DNA from: CAVLDP01 sp963661945
GTDB lineage: Bacteria; Bacillota; Clostridia; Lachnospirales; Lachnospiraceae
Length of the DNA: 14,108 nucleotides
Direction of reading: 5' to 3'
Assembly (NCBI GenBank): GCA_963661945.1
Contig: CAVLDP010000031.1
Location: 1-14,108 of the forward strand
Made by a program: the position numbers and the translations under genes. Below are positions 12,720-14,108 of the stretch, piece by piece (the first letter of the stretch is position 1; the number at the start of each line of letters is the position of its first letter). Below the pieces are notes generated by a model. That model worked only from the letters and a program-made list of their open reading frames with translations. It was not told the origin of the DNA and ran no database searches.

Positions 12720-14078
12720 ATGGAACAACTGATGGCGATGTGGGATGATATCCTACTTAGAGTGAAGGAAGAATATGATATTACAGATCTTTCCTTCAAT
12801 ACATTCATTAAACCTCTGGAAGTCTACAATATTGAAGGCAATACTCTCTACATTATCTATACCTTAGATTCTGCAGAGATTGGAATTAACTATATTAATA
12901 AGAGATATTCCACATTCTTAAAGCTCTGTATTGCTGAAATGACAGGCGTAGAATATGATCTTCAATTTATTCTTCCAAAGGAAGCAGTTCAACTTCGTCC
13001 AATTGAAGAAGTTGACCGAGTCTTTGAAGAATCTTCTATTCGATCTAACCTCAATCCAAAATACACATTTGAAACCTTCGTCGTTGGTAAGAATAACCAG
13101 TTTGCTCACAACGCAGCTCTTGCTGTTGCAGAATCACCGGGAGAAGCTTACAATCCCCTCTACATCTATGGAGGACCTGGACTTGGTAAGACTCACCTAA
13201 TGCATTCTATTGGTAATTTTATTCTCAAGCAGAATCCTAATAAGAAGGTTCTCTATGTTACATCAGAAGATTTCCTGAATGAAGTCATCGAATCCATTCG
13301 AACAACCAACAATACTTCTTCTATGTCTAAGTTCCGTGAAAAATATAGAACAGTAGATGTTCTCATGATTGATGATATTCAGTTTATTATAGGAAAGGAA
13401 TCTACTCAGGAAGAATTCTTCCATACATTCAATGCTCTTCACTCTGCTGGAAAGCAAATTGTATTAAGCTCTGATCGTCCACCAAAGGAACTTGAAACTC
13501 TCGAAGCTAGAATTCGTTCCAGATTCGAATGGGGACTTATGGCTGACGTAGGAATTCCTGATTATGAAACCAGGATGGCAATTCTTCAACGCAAGGTAGA
13601 AACCAGCAATATTCAACTGGATGACGATATTCTTAACTATATTGCGGAGAATATCAAATCCAACATCCGTGAGATAGAAGGTGCTCTTAATAAGTTAATT
13701 GCATTTTCTAACCTGGAAGGTAAGGAAATAACCATGGATATTGCTGTAGAGGAATTACAGAACATCATCTCTCCTGACAAACCAAGAGAAGTAACTCCTC
13801 AGCTTATCATTGAAGTTGTAGCAGAACACTATAATATTTCTCTGGAACAGATGATTTCCAAGAATCGTAGTAATCCTATTGCTAAGCCACGACAGATTGC
13901 TATGTATCTCTGCAAGACTCTCACAGATTCACCTCTTGATTCCATTGGTCAGTTACTTGGCGGAAGAGATCATTCCACAATTATTCATGGTGCCAATAAG
14001 ATTGCAGAGGAATACAACAATAATTCAGAACTTAAGTCCCAGATTGATACAATCAAGAAGAAGATTAATCCAAACTAG
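12720..14078 (+). CDS. dnaA: Chromosomal replication initiator protein DnaA
   Basis: DnaA is an AAA+ ATPase that binds DnaA boxes, melts oriC and loads the helicase. From the ATG at 12720 the protein has 452 residues, normal for the family. Domain I (about 1-85) contains LSFNTFIKPLEV, where the more common T-W is T-F. A short linker follows. The AAA+ domain has Walker A GGPGLGKTH (151-159), Walker B VLMIDDIQ (214-221), KESTQEEFFHTFN and the box VII arginines in LEARIRSRFEWG (261-272). Domain IV carries the DNA-binding signature PRQIAMYL and GGRDHSTIIHG (414-424). GGAG lies 6 nt before this ATG. A TTG 48 nt upstream would add 16 residues but lacks a ribosome-binding site. dnaN is expected just beyond the right edge. 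Confidence 0.98.
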   Translation: MEQLMAMWDDILLRVKEEYDITDLSFNTFIKPLEVYNIEGNTLYIIYTLDSAEIGINYINKRYSTFLKLCIAEMTGVEYDLQFILPKEAVQLRPIEEVDRVFEESSIRSNLNPKYTFETFVVGKNNQFAHNAALAVAESPGEAYNPLYIYGGPGLGKTHLMHSIGNFILKQNPNKKVLYVTSEDFLNEVIESIRTTNNTSSMSKFREKYRTVDVLMIDDIQFIIGKESTQEEFFHTFNALHSAGKQIVLSSDRPPKELETLEARIRSRFEWGLMADVGIPDYETRMAILQRKVETSNIQLDDDILNYIAENIKSNIREIEGALNKLIAFSNLEGKEITMDIAVEELQNIISPDKPREVTPQLIIEVVAEHYNISLEQMISKNRSNPIAKPRQIAMYLCKTLTDSPLDSIGQLLGGRDHSTIIHGANKIAEEYNNNSELKSQIDTIKKKINPN

Positions 14079-14108
14079 AATATTAAATTTTATCAATACG
14101 TTTATAAC
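14079..14108. other. Start of the region downstream of dnaA
   Basis: Only 30 bases remain after the dnaA stop. They are AT-rich, with TTATCAATA (14091-14099), at best a poor DnaA-box match. No terminator hairpin is seen, so dnaA probably continues into the next gene. Confidence 0.4.

Overview
The window is the replication-origin neighbourhood of a low-GC Firmicute chromosome, most likely a member of the Lachnospiraceae (class Clostridia). The order dnaA / oriC / rpmH-rnpA-yidD-yidC-jag-mnmE-mnmG-rsmG / parA-parB is the classical origin layout. The lineage is inferred from DUF4446- and DUF3881-type genes behind parB, from the RnpA variant signature (R-H-x-x-T-R) and from an alpha/beta-hydrolase-like gene next to rsmG.

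Layout from the right edge leftward. dnaA (12720-14078) reads rightward. An AT-rich intergenic stretch (12270-12719) is the probable oriC. It has a tandem DnaA-box group at 12361-12389, opposing boxes at 12456, 12499 and 12597, and helically phased TTTATAAACT repeats between them. From a strong extended -10 promoter (12241-12268) a leftward train starts: rpmH, rnpA, yidD, yidC, jag, mnmE, mnmG, rsmG. Hairpin-plus-T-tract signals lie after rpmH and after jag. The second one runs directly into the mnmE ribosome-binding site and probably sets the ratio of upstream to downstream products rather than ending the operon absolutely.

Next comes the only gene facing the origin: a membrane-anchored alpha/beta-hydrolase-fold protein (4391-5329) with its own promoter and no recognisable catalytic triad. 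Beyond it lie an unrecognised coiled-coil protein (3782-4261) and a 300-base control region holding two perfect parS sites (TGTTTCACGTGAAACA) mixed with DnaA boxes. The leftward chromosome-segregation operon parA-parB-DUF4446-DUF3881 follows and ends at a perfect bidirectional hairpin (343-371). The left edge has a tRNA-Arg(CCU) with its own terminator, then about 200 bases without a credible gene that carry small repeats and a GC-richer hairpin-forming block.

The genes cover initiation of replication (DnaA, oriC), origin segregation (ParA, ParB, parS), protein synthesis and membrane insertion (L34, RNase P protein, YidD, YidC, Jag), and tRNA/rRNA modification (MnmE, MnmG, RsmG). Most is conserved core. 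The parts that look least described are the hydrolase-like protein, the coiled-coil protein, the two DUF proteins in the par operon, and the way DnaA boxes abut parS. No mobile element, CRISPR array or broken gene was found.
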